A DNA stretch of 6,515 nt from JAJPGZ01 sp041167105 (GTDB lineage: Bacteria > Verrucomicrobiota > Verrucomicrobiia > Chthoniobacterales > UBA10450). The notes beneath the pieces were generated by a model, which saw only the letters and a program-made list of their open reading frames with translations, ran no database searches and was not told the origin of the DNA. Positions 5,707-6,515 of the stretch are shown here, in pieces. The stretch covers positions 1-6,515 of the forward strand of contig JBEEGX010000157.1 in NCBI GenBank assembly GCA_041167105.1. The letters run 5' to 3'. The position numbers and the translations under genes were made by a program. Position 1 is the first letter of the stretch; every line of letters starts with the position of its first letter.

Positions 5707-5931
5707 CGCGCCCTCGCGAATCTGTTTCGTTGCCGTCAAAAAATCCGCCATCTCGCCGGCGTCGAAACGTGATTGTCGATCTTGCCGCGCCTGCAGTGCT
5801 TCATCACGACGCGGGCCAAATTCGCGCTGCAACTTCGCGACAAACGCGAGGGCATCCGGTGTGAGGATTTCCGCAAACCCGGGCGTGACTTCGCTTTTGA
5901 CCTGAACACCTTTGGGCAGTGTTATTTGCAC
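5707..5931 (-). pseudogene. aceB: Malate synthase, N-terminal fragment (truncated)
   Basis: Malate synthase condenses glyoxylate with acetyl-CoA in the glyoxylate shunt. Only about 74 residues remain. TPGFAEILTPDALAFVAKL, REFGPRRDEALQARQDRQ and RFDAGEMADFL strongly resemble the first helices of malate synthase A (usual form ILTPEALAFVAxLxxxFxPRRxELLAARxxRQxxLDAGExPDFL). Similarity stops at IREG (about 5710-5721), where the family continues GDW; the frame then reads antisense through the integrase tail to a stop at 5641-5643. The family is about 530 residues, so some 450 codons and the catalytic domain are missing. The GTG at 5931 is the only start in frame before a stop at 5983-5985, with no clear ribosome site. 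A motif copy at 5774 (read DRQ) suggests native chromosomal DNA. The fragment cannot be functional. Confidence 0.8.
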
Positions 5932-6313
5932 CCATTTTCGGATCGCACGCGCGATTTGGCCGCGCGTTTGCGCGCCTGCACATTATTGCACTCCCGCGCA
6001 CGCGCGTGGTAGAGCACCTCCTTGCCAATGAGCCTTCAGCGAATTTGCTCAAATTAGCTCACGCAATCACACAGCGTCACGCGAGGTAAAACGCAACGAA
6101 ACAGCGTGTCTGACGCTATCTCTTGGTTTCCCAAAATCCGGCGCGAGTGGATAACGCGCGCGCGCGCGATCTGTCACATGGTCGTCGTGCGGTAGAGTCT
6201 CAACTAAATCGCGGTGTTGCTGCTGTTGCTTCTAGGTAATTTGGCACGCGGCGGCATTCTCGGTCTATCCTAGACGGAGAAGCGTCGGCGCAACTTATTT
6301 TGAATGATACACG
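5932..6313. other. Non-coding, decayed stretch
   Basis: No convincing gene is seen in about 380 bases. It includes a 22-base tRNA-Gly piece (6007-6028), the heptamer ACAGCGT twice (6071 and 6101), a small hairpin AGCGT-GTCTG-ACGCT (6103-6117), a 14-base alternating CG run (6155-6168), and TCTAGG...CCTAGA arms 32 bases apart (6231-6236 and 6269-6274). None of these by itself supports a function. The stretch may hold the upstream region of the former malate synthase gene. Confidence 0.6.
6007..6028 (+). pseudogene. tRNA-Gly(GCC) internal fragment
   Basis: TGGTAGAGCACCTCCTTGCC followed by AA matches the usual bacterial tRNA-Gly(GCC) from the D-loop end through the D-stem 3' side, the anticodon stem 5' side and the anticodon loop TTGCCAA. 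After that the sequence (TGAGCC...) can no longer complete the anticodon stem, and no T-arm or acceptor 3' side follows. The 5' acceptor and D-stem 5' side are also missing, though CTCCCGC just upstream (5991-5997) resembles an acceptor 3' strand. The match is against my memory of the tRNA consensus. It is a non-functional remnant, perhaps of an integration or recombination event. Confidence 0.65.
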
Positions 6314-6515
6314 CTACCGTTCGGGCTCAGTTTGAGCCTGAACATCCGGTTTTACCGACCATTCCTCTGGTCGCTGAACCACCCGCTGCAGTTTCTCGCT
6401 TTCATCGTAAAACTTGACGGTTGCCGGTAGTTGGCTGTCTGGAATACGTCCGCACGGCAAGTCCTTACAGTCCACGCCTATTGAACGATAAAAATCATTC
6501 CTGCGCTTGTCTTCG
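6314..6515 (-). CDS. Unrecognised protein, C-terminal part (runs off right edge)
   Basis: An open frame of 66 codons enters from the right edge and stops at TAG 6316-6314. It contains SIGVDCKDLPCGRIPDSQLP and TVKFYDESEKLQRVVQRPEEW and ends QTEPER. I do not recognise a family. It is charged, with no membrane segment, and has two cysteines seven apart (DCKDLPC). Codon use is less GC-rich than in the left-hand operon, which would fit acquired DNA. Near the end is a small hairpin, GGCTCA-GTT-TGAGCC (6324-6338), inside the frame. The start lies outside the window, so a chance open frame cannot be excluded. Confidence 0.45.
   Translation of the reverse strand, partial: EDKRRNDFYRSIGVDCKDLPCGRIPDSQLPATVKFYDESEKLQRVVQRPEEWSVKPDVQAQTEPER

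Larger units (their letters stand above)
227..5783. repeat. Iterated 10-mer TGTCGATCTT, 12 exact copies (family entry)
   Basis: Exact copies as TGTCGATCTT on the plus strand start at 227, 406, 971, 1155, 1429, 1793, 2788, 4267, 4283 and 5774. Exact copies as AAGATCGACA on the plus strand start at 387 and 749. All twelve are preceded by A or T on the motif strand, so an 11-base consensus is WTGTCGATCTT. A one-mismatch copy (TTTCGATCTT) is at 1390. Random expectation for one 10-mer on both strands of 6.5 kb is about 0.012. Within genes the motif is read as KID (406, 1155, 1429), RST (227, 1793, 2788), DRQ (971, 5774), MSI (387) and DVDL (749). No single peptide is being conserved, so the constraint or spread acts on DNA. 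None are found between 2798 and 4266 (mostly sppA) or between 4293 and 5773 (tRNA and integrase). Confidence 0.95.

Noticed and set aside
5641..5709. Carboxy-terminal end of the malate synthase frame up to its stop
   Set aside because: These codons are antisense to the integrase tail and do not resemble malate synthase. The open frame through them is accidental.
227..5783. CRISPR array made of the repeated 10-mer
   Set aside because: Copies are only 10 bases, irregularly spaced by tens to hundreds of bases, in both orientations and mostly inside genes. There are no spacers of constant length.
6155..6168. Alternating CG run, possible Z-DNA element
   Set aside because: Fourteen bases of CG is not surprising in a GC-rich spacer, and nothing nearby suggests a role.
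6241..6257. Possible sigma54 promoter (TGGCACG...)
   Set aside because: The -24-like TGGCAC is present, but the -12 position lacks the required GC at the right spacing.
6324..6338. Hairpin GGCTCA-GTT-TGAGCC as a terminator
   Set aside because: It lies inside the partial reading frame and no T-run follows on either strand.

Overview
The window is mostly ordinary bacterial chromosome with a scarred integration site at its right. From about 1 to 3950, on the minus strand, lies a tightly packed gene run transcribed right to left: sppA (membrane serine peptidase), a CPBP-family membrane protein, thiL, tsaE, tsaB and the start of alr. Three of the five junctions are 4-base ATGA stop/start overlaps, one is a longer overlap and one is an 11-base gap, so this is probably a single operon. 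It joins membrane proteolysis, the last step of thiamine diphosphate synthesis, two of the proteins needed for tRNA t6A modification, and D-alanine supply for the cell wall.

From 3951 to 4320 there is a divergent spacer, a small basic protein-coding candidate on the plus strand, and a short gap with two tandem copies of a 10-base motif. A tRNA-Arg(UCU) gene follows at 4321-4394, and just beyond it a complete tyrosine integrase (4540-5706), the usual layout of the integrase end of a tRNA-targeting island. No second copy of the tRNA 3' end is visible in the window. Immediately after the integrase stop codon is the amino-terminal fragment of a malate synthase on the opposite strand, missing roughly its last 450 codons. 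The rest is a decayed non-coding stretch containing a 22-base piece of a tRNA-Gly(GCC), then the carboxy end of an unrecognised protein running off the right edge.

The strongest unexplained signal is the 10-mer TGTCGATCTT, present in 12 exact copies (10 in plus orientation, 2 in minus) where about 0.01 would be expected by chance in 6.5 kb of random sequence. It occurs in coding sequence in five different readings, across gene junctions and in a tRNA upstream region, so it is maintained or spread at the DNA level. It is absent from the integrase and from sppA. It could be an uptake sequence, a HIP1-like iterated motif, an architecture or segregation signal, or a miniature repeat; the window alone cannot decide.

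Organism: a fairly GC-rich bacterium. The iterated CATCCTT heptamer (HPSSF-type peptides) and the integrase with a WPxNALRHSFASY-type motif recall Verrucomicrobiota (or Planctomycetota) soil genomes. This is an inference from memory of such genomes, not a demonstrated placement.
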